Source: Lachnospiraceae bacterium (lineage in GTDB: Bacteria; Bacillota; Clostridia; Lachnospirales; Lachnospiraceae). Taken from it: a stretch of DNA of 33,984 nt. Of this stretch, positions 22,684 to 31,727 are shown in pieces. A program made the translations under genes and the position numbers. Position 1 is the stretch's first letter, and each line of letters starts with the position of its first letter. Under the pieces are notes generated by a model that worked only from the letters and a program-made list of their open reading frames with translations, was not told where the DNA came from and did no database searches. The DNA lies in NCBI GenBank assembly GCA_017455435.1, contig JAFTAU010000078.1:1-33984 (forward strand), read 5' to 3'.

Positions 22684-22720
22684 AGAGCTGCCGGCTGCAT
22701 TGCGGCAGCTCTTTGATTTT
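22684..22720 (+). terminator. Intrinsic terminator after the regulator gene
   Basis: A perfect 10-bp stem, AGAGCTGCCG (22684-22693) with CGGCAGCTCT (22703-22712), is followed by TTGATTTT. It lies 22 bp past the regulator stop and between two converging genes. The T tract is moderate, so it should work best for the plus strand. A second, smaller stem, AAGAGGA/TCCTCTT with a T run, lies at 22721-22744 and overlaps the last codons of the opposing gene. Confidence 0.75.
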
Positions 22721-22727
22721 AAGAGGA

Positions 22728-25700
22728 TTACTCCTCTTTTTTCTTTTTCTTTGAAGCGACTATTATGCCGGCGGCGGCTCCGCCTACCAGCACTACGGCT
22801 CCCGCGGCAATGCCGATGATGAGTCCCATGCTCATGCCGGAGGACTGCCCGGCGCTTTCGTCGGGATTTTCGCTGTCATTTGAGGCAGGTACATATTTGT
22901 AGGCATCGGGATCCGCGGCTGCGGGGTCTCCGGTGAGAACCATATTGTCGACTCTCTTGGTGGGATCGTAAGGTCCTACATCATAAGTGGCGATGTCCGC
23001 CGGAACGGCCTTCGGACCGGTCATCTGCTCTCCGTCATAGAAGACGGTGACTAACAGATCGTCGCGGACGCCCCATACACGAAGCTCCATCTTTCCGTCG
23101 TAGCCCTGATAATAACGGACCGTTCCGCCCTGCAGCTTGTAGTCTTCGTACTCGGTGGCTCCGAAGCCCTGACCCATAACCAGGAATTCTCCCTTTGAAT
23201 TGGAAACTACGGCACCGGTGATGGCCTTTCCGTTCAGAGGCTCCAGCCAGTACTTGATACCGTTTTGTCTGGCGACGGTATTGCCGGATTTGATTGTGGC
23301 TACGGCAAAGTTGTCAGTGAAGACGGTTTCGCAGGAGGTTCCGTAAGGCTCCGCTTTCATGGTGGAGAGAGTGCCGTTGTTTACTATAAAGGTGTACTCG
23401 TGAGTTCTGTAGAATACACGAACCTTTGCGTCAGCGTCGATATGGACCGCACGAATCTGTGTGTTGCCGTTTGCGTCGGTATTGTATCTGATAGCGCACC
23501 CGGCGGCCGCCTGAACCGTCAGAGTCTTTCCGGTAGGCAGGCCCTTGTTGTCCATCTTGTATGTTCTGCCCTTTGTGGTGAGCGTGATGTAATCTATCTC
23601 CCAGCCGGGCTCAACCTTTACGTCGTAGCGGATACTGGTCTTTTCGCCGGCCTTGGAATTATACGTAGCTCCGGTAAGTACGGTGATCTTTGTGAGATCC
23701 GGACTGATGATGGCGTTGACCGGGATATCCATTATTCTGAAGCTGCCGTGCTCTCCCACGTCAAAGGTGATGGTGCTCTTATGTCCGCCGGAAATATTGA
23801 CGGAAATCTTTACGTTCCTCGTGACGCCGTAAACCCTGACAAAGGCGTAGCCGTCGGTGCTCATGGCAAAGCGGATTTTGGCTCCCGCGAAAACCTGACC
23901 CTTGGCCTTGTAGATCTCCGTGCCTGAGCCCATGGTGACAGTCTTTCCGTCTATGGTGACGCGGATGCTCTCCACTCTTTCGCCCTGATTTGCGGGTTTG
24001 ATGTGATATCTGACGCCGTGGGCTTCATCGGTAAAGCCGTTGAAGCGGATGCGCCTGTAACCGTCAAGCTTTGATACGGGTGAGCCACCTGCTATCTCGG
24101 TTTCGACGTTTGCGCCGTTCGCATTGAACGTAACGACTCCGCTGTAGCCTATCTTCATGGCCTTGTCGCCCGCCGCGCATTCCTGACCTGTTTTGTAATT
24201 CTTATAGTACATCATCAGTGTCAGGTTGCGGTAGACCTCCCAGATGCGGATCTGGAGTTCGCCGTAGGTATTTTTGTTGTATCTGATTTTGAGTCCCGCA
24301 AGCTCGGCGCTCCTGTACTGATCCTTGGCACTGTCTTTGTAGCTGACAAAATCATCTCCGAGAACCTTCAGAAGCTTTCCGCTGTCGGAATCGTATATCT
24401 CGAGTTTTGAATACTCAAAGTCCATACCGGCCATAGAGGAGAACAGCCAGCGAACGCTCTTTCCGCTGACAGGCTCGGTCAGTGCGCCTTCCGGAATTGT
24501 AAGCTTCATATGATCTTTTGAGGTCTTGACAGACGAGGGGTTGGCAGCCTCGTAGGTTACGCCGATTCTGCTGTCCGCCTTGAGTTGTACATTGTACGGT
24601 CCCTCAATGCTGTTGTCGATAAAGGTGGCGCTGACCTTGAGCTCGTTGGTGGTGTAGATTCTGTTTACGCGGAGCAGAACCGAGTTTCCGTTTCTGGCGA
24701 AGAGGAAATTGCCCATCTGACCGGTGTAGGTCTCACCCTCGGTAAAGGTCTTTGTGTAGACGCCGTCAGTAACTGTGAGAGATTTGACTTCGTTCATCCT
24801 GAGAGCAGAAATCCTGAATCTGAACACACCGGAAATCTTGACGTCGCCGTCCATCTTTATGATGGTGTTGTCGCCGGTGAGCTCGTTGGTGGGAATCGTG
24901 GCGGAAAGGCCGCTTACTTTGGTACCCGGGGTGATAAAGTCAAATGCGTACTTTCCGAGCTTCGCGTCCGTGGCGCTTCTGACAAAGCTGACCTTTGCGG
25001 TGTAGCCGAACTTTGCATTCGCGGCGCTGATTACTTCGCTTGTTTTGTAATTCTTGTAGTAAATCTTTACTTCAATGTTTTTCTTTACGCCCCAGACTCT
25101 GAGCTGCGCTTCGCCGTATTTGGATTTGTTGTACTTTGCACTGAAATCCGGGTGATTGAAGGATACGGTCTCATCGGAGGTTCTGCCCTTGTAGGACGAA
25201 AGTCCGGCTCCCACGGTGCCGAGCAGCTTTCCGGAATCCTTGTAATAGAATTCGGCTTTGTAGTATTCCACATCGGTGCCTATGGTATTGGCAAAATTGA
25301 ATCTGAAGCTTTCCTTTGTATCGGAGCTCTTCAGAACGCCGGTGGCGGCCGTAAGCGTGCGGTTGTCATCGGAGAGCTTTACATTTACAACATTGCCCTT
25401 GTCGCTGGTAACAGGCAGATCCTTTGCAGAATCAATGTTTACGGTGTATTCCGTGCCTTTTGCGATGCTGATGGGGGTGATGGTGACATTCTTTGTCAGC
25501 GTCAGGAAGCGGACGTAGTATTTTCCGTCTGATGAGCTGAACGCCATGGCTATCCTGCCGATACCGTCGTAATATCTGGCGTCGGTGCTGTCACCGTAGA
25601 CATAGGTGTATTCATTTACGCCGTCGCTGAGCTTCAGACCTGTCATTACAGAAGCATCCGGAATGATGGTAAGGCGCAGCGAGTGGGTGTTCGTACCGCG

Positions 25701-28700
25701 AAGATCCGTATAGGGAACGGTAAAGCTGCTGCCGCTGATTACGGTGTTTTCGGTGACAGTGTCAAATTCGTAGGATTTGACAGCGCCGGCGGGGTCACTG
25801 AGCATGCCCTTGACAGTGGTGGAGGTAATATTGGAATAAGCAGCGGTGATGGTAACGTCGCAGGCGATATTGTAGAACCGCAGGAAGTATCCGCCTCCGT
25901 TCGATGTGGTATAACCGTATTTGACTATAACATCTGCTGTGGTTCCGGAAGCGGCAATCCTGGTGCCGTTGGTTTTGAAATAAAAGCCCGTAGTGTTGAA
26001 AAGGTCGTCCCCCGAAACCGTCAGTTCGTGTCCGCTATAAGCAAATGTGATGGAGCTGAGTATGCCGAGCTCCGGATACATTCTGACCTGAACACCTGTG
26101 GTGTTATGATAGTCGCCGACTGTGGTCAGAATACCGCCCTCGTCGACGGTTCCGCCGGTGGAGGCCGCCCAGGTGGAGGCCGCTATGGCGCCGGTGGTCT
26201 TTCCGCCCATACCCTCAAAGGAGATGGTGCGGATGTGTTTTGCCTGACCGTAAATAGTGGTATCGGCCAGCAGAATCTGAGAGAAGTCATACGCCCCGGT
26301 GAATGCCGAATCCGCATACCAGCCGCCGAAAACGATGCCATCGGCCGTGGGCTCATCGGGCGCTGAAGGTGCGGTGCCGAAGGAAACGGGTTTTGTCAGA
26401 TAGGTTTCACCGTCATACATAAAGGTGGCGGTGACGTCCTCATAGGTAAAATCTACTGTAATACTCTTTGATATACTGAAAAGTCTGATATCCAGTGTCT
26501 TTTCTCCGGCCCTGTGAGTCATCGACATTATGTCGCCGGCATGAGGGATGTTCGAAGCAGTGCCCGAGGAGTCAATATATACTATCTTGTCAGATGTATC
26601 ATCAAACAGAGCTATTGCGGGGACAGAGACGACCGAACCGTCAAGGTCAACCTCGACCGTCTTTACCTTGCCGTAGAAAAGATTTGCGGTAAGCTGTGCC
26701 TCTCCGGAGTAATTCATTATCAGAGTGCCGCCGCCGGTGGTTTCGTCAAAGGAGAGCCATTCGGTCGGGGCGGACGTGGAGGCGGGGTCGCTTCCGTCTG
26801 CCGGATAAACGTCAGCCACTTCGATACGGCAGGCCTGAACATCGGACCAGCCGGCATATACCGTAGTATTCGCCGAAAAGACGGTGGCCTTTGTGACGCG
26901 CTTTGCGGTGTTCATATCAGGGCCGTCATACCAGCCCATGAAGTAATAGGTTGTGCCGCCATCTATCCTGGGAGTCTCAACTGCCGGAAGTGAGGTCAGC
27001 TTTCCATCGACGGTATAAGCGGTATCCGTGCCAATAACCACGCCGCCGTTAGGGTCAAACGTAATCTTTGCCACGTAGGAGTAGGTTACGCTGATGTCGG
27101 AATCTACCTTGTAGAAGGAGATTTTGCCATTATTATACATAGCGATGTCATCAGCGGACGATGTCGCGGCAAAAACGAAGGATTTTGTGAGATAGAGCGC
27201 CTTTTCAAGGTTTGCCTTTGAAACGGACGCTGTCTTTGAACCGGATTTGAATGTGATATAATCCACTTCTTTTCCGGGAACGGGAGTGACGGTAACGGAG
27301 AAGGCATTCGCCTTTGAATCAAAGCTGCCGTCAACACTTATCTTTCCCTTTCCGTCAGTTTCTTTGTAATATACGTCGGGAATGTTTTCGCGGGTAATGG
27401 TCGCGCCGGCGCCGCCGTCAATCGTAACGGTCTTTGCGGTGTCAAAGTAATTGATAACAACCTTCAGGGACGCGGGCACGTTGTACCAGCGGGTGGCCAT
27501 GGGGACATTCTGGGCATCCTTGCTGGCCGCGAACTTGATGAGCCTGGTGCCGGAGGTTCCGTTAAGCGTGCCGTCCGTTCCGAGGAAAACAGTGCCCTTT
27601 ATGACGGGATTTCCTTTGGCGCTGAGCTGGCTGTATAACGTGTAGGAAGGTGTGGCAGCTCCGTCATAATAAATATCGATGGACGAAATCTCGTTCTGAT
27701 TGGGGTGATCGTAGCAGTTTCCGGTAGCGGGGCTTTCCGGTCCGTTTTTATATTCTTCGGTGAGAATACCCTTTAGCGAATATCCGGTGTCGGTCAGCGT
27801 AACGATATCGCTCAAAACCTTCTCCTTGCCGCGGGCTTTGCCGTATCCGTAAAAGATTTCCACCGAAAGCTGGTCTTTCATCTTCGCATAGAGCGTCAGA
27901 TCCTCGTAGACGACGGTTTCAAAACTATACGGATCAGTCAGGAGCTCGTCGCTGCACCATTTGTCAAACGATTTTCCTTCTTTTACGGGATTATCAGAAG
28001 GTTCCTCTACAGCGGTGCCGAAAGGAACGGTCACGCTGGCAAACTCAGCGCCGTCAGCCATAAAGGTGGCCGTCAGGTCGTTGAATTTGAATGATATTTC
28101 AATATTCTCCGTCGCGTCGTAGATGACAGCGGTAAAGAATTTGTCTCCGGCTCCGTGAGCGAGCTTTAAAACGTCGCCTGAAGCGGATGATGAAGAGGCG
28201 TCGTAAGAGCTGTTGATATAGACCGTTTTGTCCGACGTGTCCGAAATCAGAGAAGAAGCGGGAACGGTGGCGGGCAGTGCGTCGCCGACCTTTACCTGAA
28301 CTTCCTTCAGAACGCCGTACGCCGTGTTGATTTTTAGTCTGGCGCCGGCAGCGTCGGTAAAGCCCTCCGTGAGATAGCCGATGCCCTTTGAGGTGTCTAC
28401 CGATTTCCATTTGCTGTCAAGCGCGGAAACAATATCATCTCCGGTGCTCGTGGCGCCGCTGACCGAGACTGTCGCGAGAGTGACGCTGGTTTCGTTCCAG
28501 TGAGCCGTCAGGGTTTCGTCTTTTGTGAAGGCGGTGGCGGCGCTGACTTTTACGTTGCCCGAGGTGTACCAGCCGTCAAACGTGTATTTGGTGTCGCCGA
28601 CCACTCTGGGAGATACGACAGAAAGCAGGCTGCCGAGTTTTCCGCCCGAAGTGATAAGGTAATCCTGCGTTCCGTCAATCACGCCTCCGTTAGGATCGAA

Positions 28701-29630
28701 AGTAATCCTGTAAAGACCGGCATCGGGATTTACAACGGGGGAAATCACCACGTCGGTCAGCAGATACAGGAAGCGGACATAGTAGGTGCTGTCAGCATTG
28801 CTGTAAGCCATGGCGATGTTTCCCACGCCGGGATAAGCCCTGGGGTTTGCGTTGTCGCCGTATTTGAAGGTGGCTACCTCTGTGCCGTCTGCCTTTGAAA
28901 GTCTGAGTCCGGTCATGTTGGCTGTCGGTACGATTGCCATACGGACGGAAGTCACCTCGCCGCCTTCAAAATCCGTCAAAGGGGCGGAAAAACTGTTGCC
29001 GTCAACGGAAGTATTGTCTGTCTTTGTGTCGTACTTGAATGAAGAAGCGACCTCCAGCGGATCCTCAAAGCTGCCGGACACTGTCGCCGGAGCGTCTTCA
29101 TAATTGACTATGATGTCGATATCCTGCGTAATCTTGTAAAAGCGGAGAAATCGTCCGCCGCTGCTGTACGCGTACTTGACAATGGAATTTGCCGCTTTTA
29201 CCGAAGTTTTTGTTCCGTTTTCATTGATGTGAATGCCGCTGCTGGAAATCTCGGCTCCCGTAAGAGTGACGTTTGTTTCTCCAAATGAGAATCTGATGGA
29301 CGATACTGTGCCGAGGTCTGTATAGAACCTGGCCTGAACACCGCCCGAGGATGAATAGTTTCCTGATGTGACGAGCTTCGCGCCGGGGCCGTCAATCGTT
29401 CCTCCCGTAGAGGTCGTCCATCCTGACGAAACCAGGGGGTTAATCAGCTTGTTGCCCGAGTCAAGTGTGTTGCTGCCTACGCCGTAAAATCTGATGGTGT
29501 GTCCCTCATCCGCGAGCGCGGTCTCAGGCAGGGAAACGAGGCCTGTCTGGAATAGCATAATCGCCGCTGTAAGAAGAGAGAGAATCCTCCTGCAAAGCCC
29601 TTTGAATGACTGTTTGGTGTTGTGGTTCAT
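22728..29630 (-). CDS. Giant repeat-rich surface protein with InlB B-repeats and C-terminal membrane anchor
   Basis: I start this 2,300-residue protein at 29630, where GGGAGGATGGAAG precedes the ATG. A Sec signal follows (hydrophobic about 16-35, ending near A-L-A-D). Four InlB/Flg_new-type B-repeats lie near 312-382, 517-590, 855-930 and 1065-1130, marked by I-T-F-D-P-N-G-G and G-W-Y. Between and after them an unrecognised module of roughly 110-145 residues recurs. Each copy ends in a strand motif like L-R-V-W-G-V-x-x-N-x-x-V-x-V-x-Y, and I count about fourteen. A hydrophilic stalk, one transmembrane helix (about 2267-2292) and K-K-K-K-K-E-E end the protein; there is no LPXTG. It is probably an adhesin or envelope scaffold. 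It is not obviously tied to the neighbouring operon. Confidence 0.85.
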   Translation of the reverse strand: MNHNTKQSFKGLCRRILSLLTAAIMLFQTGLVSLPETALADEGHTIRFYGVGSNTLDSGNKLINPLVSSGWTTSTGGTIDGPGAKLVTSGNYSSSGGVQARFYTDLGTVSSIRFSFGETNVTLTGAEISSSGIHINENGTKTSVKAANSIVKYAYSSGGRFLRFYKITQDIDIIVNYEDAPATVSGSFEDPLEVASSFKYDTKTDNTSVDGNSFSAPLTDFEGGEVTSVRMAIVPTANMTGLRLSKADGTEVATFKYGDNANPRAYPGVGNIAMAYSNADSTYYVRFLYLLTDVVISPVVNPDAGLYRITFDPNGGVIDGTQDYLITSGGKLGSLLSVVSPRVVGDTKYTFDGWYTSGNVKVSAATAFTKDETLTAHWNETSVTLATVSVSGATSTGDDIVSALDSKWKSVDTSKGIGYLTEGFTDAAGARLKINTAYGVLKEVQVKVGDALPATVPASSLISDTSDKTVYINSSYDASSSSASGDVLKLAHGAGDKFFTAVIYDATENIEISFKFNDLTATFMADGAEFASVTVPFGTAVEEPSDNPVKEGKSFDKWCSDELLTDPYSFETVVYEDLTLYAKMKDQLSVEIFYGYGKARGKEKVLSDIVTLTDTGYSLKGILTEEYKNGPESPATGNCYDHPNQNEISSIDIYYDGAATPSYTLYSQLSAKGNPVIKGTVFLGTDGTLNGTSGTRLIKFAASKDAQNVPMATRWYNVPASLKVVINYFDTAKTVTIDGGAGATITRENIPDVYYKETDGKGKISVDGSFDSKANAFSVTVTPVPGKEVDYITFKSGSKTASVSKANLEKALYLTKSFVFAATSSADDIAMYNNGKISFYKVDSDISVTYSYVAKITFDPNGGVVIGTDTAYTVDGKLTSLPAVETPRIDGGTTYYFMGWYDGPDMNTAKRVTKATVFSANTTVYAGWSDVQACRIEVADVYPADGSDPASTSAPTEWLSFDETTGGGTLIMNYSGEAQLTANLFYGKVKTVEVDLDGSVVSVPAIALFDDTSDKIVYIDSSGTASNIPHAGDIMSMTHRAGEKTLDIRLFSISKSITVDFTYEDVTATFMYDGETYLTKPVSFGTAPSAPDEPTADGIVFGGWYADSAFTGAYDFSQILLADTTIYGQAKHIRTISFEGMGGKTTGAIAASTWAASTGGTVDEGGILTTVGDYHNTTGVQVRMYPELGILSSITFAYSGHELTVSGDDLFNTTGFYFKTNGTRIAASGTTADVIVKYGYTTSNGGGYFLRFYNIACDVTITAAYSNITSTTVKGMLSDPAGAVKSYEFDTVTENTVISGSSFTVPYTDLRGTNTHSLRLTIIPDASVMTGLKLSDGVNEYTYVYGDSTDARYYDGIGRIAMAFSSSDGKYYVRFLTLTKNVTITPISIAKGTEYTVNIDSAKDLPVTSDKGNVVNVKLSDDNRTLTAATGVLKSSDTKESFRFNFANTIGTDVEYYKAEFYYKDSGKLLGTVGAGLSSYKGRTSDETVSFNHPDFSAKYNKSKYGEAQLRVWGVKKNIEVKIYYKNYKTSEVISAANAKFGYTAKVSFVRSATDAKLGKYAFDFITPGTKVSGLSATIPTNELTGDNTIIKMDGDVKISGVFRFRISALRMNEVKSLTVTDGVYTKTFTEGETYTGQMGNFLFARNGNSVLLRVNRIYTTNELKVSATFIDNSIEGPYNVQLKADSRIGVTYEAANPSSVKTSKDHMKLTIPEGALTEPVSGKSVRWLFSSMAGMDFEYSKLEIYDSDSGKLLKVLGDDFVSYKDSAKDQYRSAELAGLKIRYNKNTYGELQIRIWEVYRNLTLMMYYKNYKTGQECAAGDKAMKIGYSGVVTFNANGANVETEIAGGSPVSKLDGYRRIRFNGFTDEAHGVRYHIKPANQGERVESIRVTIDGKTVTMGSGTEIYKAKGQVFAGAKIRFAMSTDGYAFVRVYGVTRNVKISVNISGGHKSTITFDVGEHGSFRIMDIPVNAIISPDLTKITVLTGATYNSKAGEKTSIRYDVKVEPGWEIDYITLTTKGRTYKMDNKGLPTGKTLTVQAAAGCAIRYNTDANGNTQIRAVHIDADAKVRVFYRTHEYTFIVNNGTLSTMKAEPYGTSCETVFTDNFAVATIKSGNTVARQNGIKYWLEPLNGKAITGAVVSNSKGEFLVMGQGFGATEYEDYKLQGGTVRYYQGYDGKMELRVWGVRDDLLVTVFYDGEQMTGPKAVPADIATYDVGPYDPTKRVDNMVLTGDPAAADPDAYKYVPASNDSENPDESAGQSSGMSMGLIIGIAAGAVVLVGGAAAGIIVASKKKKKEE

Positions 29631-29723
29631 CTTCCATCCTCCCGAATGTTTTACGAACAAAAAATGCGAATTGTTTATTAAAAAATGTCAGGTTTGTAAA
29701 ATTGGCAAATATATGTCAAGTAC

Positions 29724-29752
29724 ATTATACAACTATTTTTGTACAATTTTAA
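29724..29752 (-). promoter_or_regulatory. Candidate promoter of the giant surface protein gene
   Basis: On the minus strand a TATAAT (29724-29729) has TTAAAA 17 bases upstream (29747-29752). Transcription would begin near 29717 and give a leader of about 85 nt before the ATG. A TTGACA also occurs on this strand at 29714-29719 but has only a poor -10 (TACAAA) at 15-base spacing. Confidence 0.45.
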
Positions 29753-29788
29753 TCGAACCTTTTTTTTAGTTTTCAATTATTTTTCATC

Positions 29789-29816
29789 TTGACAAAACGT
29801 TGCCTTTATGTATAAT
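29789..29816 (+). promoter_or_regulatory. Consensus sigma-A-type promoter with no gene behind it
   Basis: A perfect TTGACA (29789-29794) and a perfect TATAAT (29811-29816) are 16 bases apart. This is the best promoter match I found in the window. It points right, yet the next genes to the right are on the minus strand. The first hairpin with a T run starts about 12 bases after the likely start site near 29823. Confidence 0.7.
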
Positions 29817-29834
29817 ATTGGACCGTATTTCAGT

Positions 29835-29856
29835 CACGCCGCAGGCGTGTTTTTTT
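29835..29856 (+). terminator. Intrinsic terminator 1
   Basis: CACGCC (29835-29840) pairs perfectly with GGCGTG (29844-29849) around GCA and is followed by seven T. This is a compact, GC-rich intrinsic terminator working only on the plus strand. On the minus strand no T run follows the stem. Confidence 0.75.
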
Positions 29857-29873
29857 GTACAAAAAACAGCAAT

Positions 29874-29902
29874 AAAAGTGGCGAATTCAATCGCCACTTT
29901 TT
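29874..29902. terminator. Bidirectional intrinsic terminator 2, also ends the ATPase gene
   Basis: AAAAGTGGCGA (29874-29884) pairs perfectly with TCGCCACTTTT (29891-29901) across six bases. The A/T-rich stem base supplies a T tract on both strands. On the minus strand it lies about 85 bp past the stop of the DUF4143 ATPase gene, so it probably terminates that transcript. Confidence 0.7.
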
Positions 29903-29984
29903 GGTTCGTTAGGTGTTTTTACATTCCCCGGAGGCATGAATTCATCGATGACCGTTCCATACGTTCGTTATGTCATTACCATCC

Positions 29985-31235
29985 TTATAACTCTAGACTG
30001 TTATCGTCTAACAAGAAGTCGAAAATACTCATTGTTGTATAACCATCATTATCTCTTTGAACATTTATAACGTCTTTCACTACGAATATCTTTTTGAATG
30101 AATCATTAATGTTTCTGAATGACTTCTTCTCCTGTTCCTTCTTTTCCTCATAATCCATACGATAGGCAGATTGGATATAATATCGTTTGCTACCGAGATT
30201 AGCGACAAAATCCACTTCCAATTGTTTATTCTCTTGAATTCCATTCTGCATTTCACGACTCTTCACCATACCAACATCCACGGAATAACCACGATAACGA
30301 AGCTCATTGTAGATTACATTTTCCATGATATGATTTTCTTCGATTTGACTAAAACCAATACGGGCATTTCTCAAACCCACATCTTCAAAATAGTATTTAT
30401 GCGGAGTTCCAATATACTTTCTTCCTTTCACATCATATCGTTTTGCTTTACTGATAAGGAAAGCATCCTCCAAAAACTCAATATAGGTTCGAATGGTATT
30501 GATGCTAATATCAGAATGTAGATTACTCTTAAATGTCTTTTGAATCTTTGGTGGATTGACAAGTGCAGAAATATCTGACGACAAAACATTCAGCAGATCT
30601 TCAAACTCCTGCTGCTTTTTAATATTGTTGCGCTGCATGATGTCCACCAGATAGGTTTCTTCAAATAGCTTTTGGAGGTAGTTAATCTTCTCTCTTTCAG
30701 TTCTCATGGTTAGAATATATGGCAATCCCCCATACGCTGTATAATCTGCCCATCCTTGATACCTGTCGCCATCATACGCGCTCATGAATTCTTTGAAGGT
30801 CAAAGGAAATACATGAATCTCATCGCCTCTTCCTCTAAACTCCGTGAGGATATCTTTGGATAAGAATTTCGAATTACTACCTGTAACATAAGTATCTGCA
30901 TTTTTAATGTGCAACAAAGAATTAAGCACATCAGAAAAACCGTCCACCATCTGGATTTCATCAAGTAGGATGTAATACTCTTTATCGTCTTTAATTTGTG
31001 ATTTTATGTATTCATATAGGATATGCTTTTCGAGCAATTCCTCATTTTCCAAGTTGTCAAGGACAACCTTAATGATATGATCATCAGGAATTCCTTTTTC
31101 TTTCAAATAGGAATAGAATATTTCAAAAATAAGATAAGATTTACCGGCTCTCCTAAGCCCGGTAACAACCTTTATCATCCCATTCCGTTCTTTGTTTTTT
31201 AACTGGTTTAAATACGAATCGCGCTTTATTATCAT
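29985..31235 (-). CDS. AAA ATPase with DUF4143 domain
   Basis: The 416-residue protein has a Walker A motif G-L-R-R-A-G-K-S (26-33), a Walker B Y-Y-I-L-L-D-E-I-Q (87-95) and a sensor segment Y-V-T-G-S-N-S, as in AAA_14 ATPases. The C-terminal half is DUF4143, ending with a nuclease-like core E-V-D-F-V-A followed by Y-Y-I-Q. Such proteins are abundant in gut Bacillota and Bacteroidota; their role is not established. Codons are much richer in A and T than in all neighbours, which suggests recent transfer. The gene stands alone between noncoding stretches. GTGGGG is a modest ribosome binding site. A weak promoter (TTTATT, 17 bp, TATAAT) lies at 31286-31314. Confidence 0.88.
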   Translation of the reverse strand: MIIKRDSYLNQLKNKERNGMIKVVTGLRRAGKSYLIFEIFYSYLKEKGIPDDHIIKVVLDNLENEELLEKHILYEYIKSQIKDDKEYYILLDEIQMVDGFSDVLNSLLHIKNADTYVTGSNSKFLSKDILTEFRGRGDEIHVFPLTFKEFMSAYDGDRYQGWADYTAYGGLPYILTMRTEREKINYLQKLFEETYLVDIMQRNNIKKQQEFEDLLNVLSSDISALVNPPKIQKTFKSNLHSDISINTIRTYIEFLEDAFLISKAKRYDVKGRKYIGTPHKYYFEDVGLRNARIGFSQIEENHIMENVIYNELRYRGYSVDVGMVKSREMQNGIQENKQLEVDFVANLGSKRYYIQSAYRMDYEEKKEQEKKSFRNINDSFKKIFVVKDVINVQRDNDGYTTMSIFDFLLDDNSLEL

Positions 31236-31674
31236 ATCGACCCCACTGATTTTTTCGGACTATTTAGTTCGCATTAGTCATTATTATTATATCATCGCAT
31301 TCCTCGTAAATAAACTACTTTTTAAGTAACATTCAGCAATTATCCAGCAAAGCCTTAAAAACAAGAACAATCACAGGTTATCAGCAGAGGTTTTACTACC
31401 GATTTCCTACTTTTAACTGGCGGATCGCGACCTGATATGACATCTATTTCTTCATTATTCTTGACTCATTTGATCTTTCATTTCAATTGACTATTCCGGA
31501 CTAATTTGACCTTTTTTTCTAATCCGCTTAACTCCTTCAACAAACAAGGCTCTGCCCTCTGCTTCGCATTCACCCGAGATTTATTTCCTTTACGGTTCCT
31601 AAAAAGTATCATTCTGCAACTCACAAGGAATTCTTGACAGTTCAATTTGAAAGAATAACGATGGAATAAAGAAT
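31236..31674. other. Noncoding AT-rich stretch upstream of the ATPase gene
   Basis: No reading frame with a start, ribosome binding site and family resemblance is present. The part next to the ATPase gene holds its weak candidate promoter (31286-31314). The middle part (31461-31512) holds spaced TCAA-type repeats that may be a mobile-element remnant. Composition is like the ATPase gene and unlike the F420-ligase-family gene beyond, so the stretch may have arrived with the ATPase. Confidence 0.5.
31461..31512 (-). mobile_element. Possible remnant of an IS21-like element end
   Basis: On the minus strand the units GGTCAAAT, AGTCAATT and GATCAAAT recur at 18-20 base spacing, with the connecting segment AGTCCGGAATA. 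Multiple spaced repeats of the form GGTCAA...CCGGAATA are typical at the ends of IS21-family elements. No istA or istB gene is visible nearby, so at most a degraded end remains. The match is from memory of the family, and three short repeats in AT-rich DNA could arise by chance. Confidence 0.3.
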
Positions 31675-31697
31675 ACCGCCGCGGGGGCCGCGGCGGT
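31675..31697 (-). terminator. GC-rich terminator hairpin after the F420-ligase-family gene
   Basis: ACCGCCGCGG (31675-31684) pairs perfectly with CCGCGGCGGT (31688-31697) around GGG. It lies 30 bp beyond the stop of the minus-strand gene. The tail on that strand, ATTCTTTATT, is only moderately T-rich, but the stem is very strong. Confidence 0.7.
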
Positions 31698-31727
31698 GTC
31701 GGAAACGTTTCGGACTAAATCCGGAAC

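Larger units (their letters stand above)
29823..29902 (+). ncRNA. Candidate short RNA between a consensus promoter and tandem terminators
   Basis: A transcript from the promoter at 29789-29816 would be about 34 nt if it stopped at the first terminator and about 80 nt if it stopped at the second. The first hairpin is CACGCC-GCA-GGCGTG and the second is an 11-bp stem. A self-complementary T7-GTAC-A6 tract (29850-29866) lies between them. There is no reading frame with a proper start in the transcript. It matches no RNA family I know, and it may equally be a promoter stranded by an insertion. Confidence 0.3.

Noticed and set aside
24585..25532. Plus-strand open frame of 315 codons inside the giant surface gene
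   Set aside because: The opposite strand carries a continuous repeat protein; this frame shows no domain and no initiation signal.
29937..30070. Short plus-strand frame starting M-N-S-S-M after GGAGG
   Set aside because: The GGAGG is only one base from the ATG, the frame overlaps the ATPase gene on the other strand, and the product looks like no protein.
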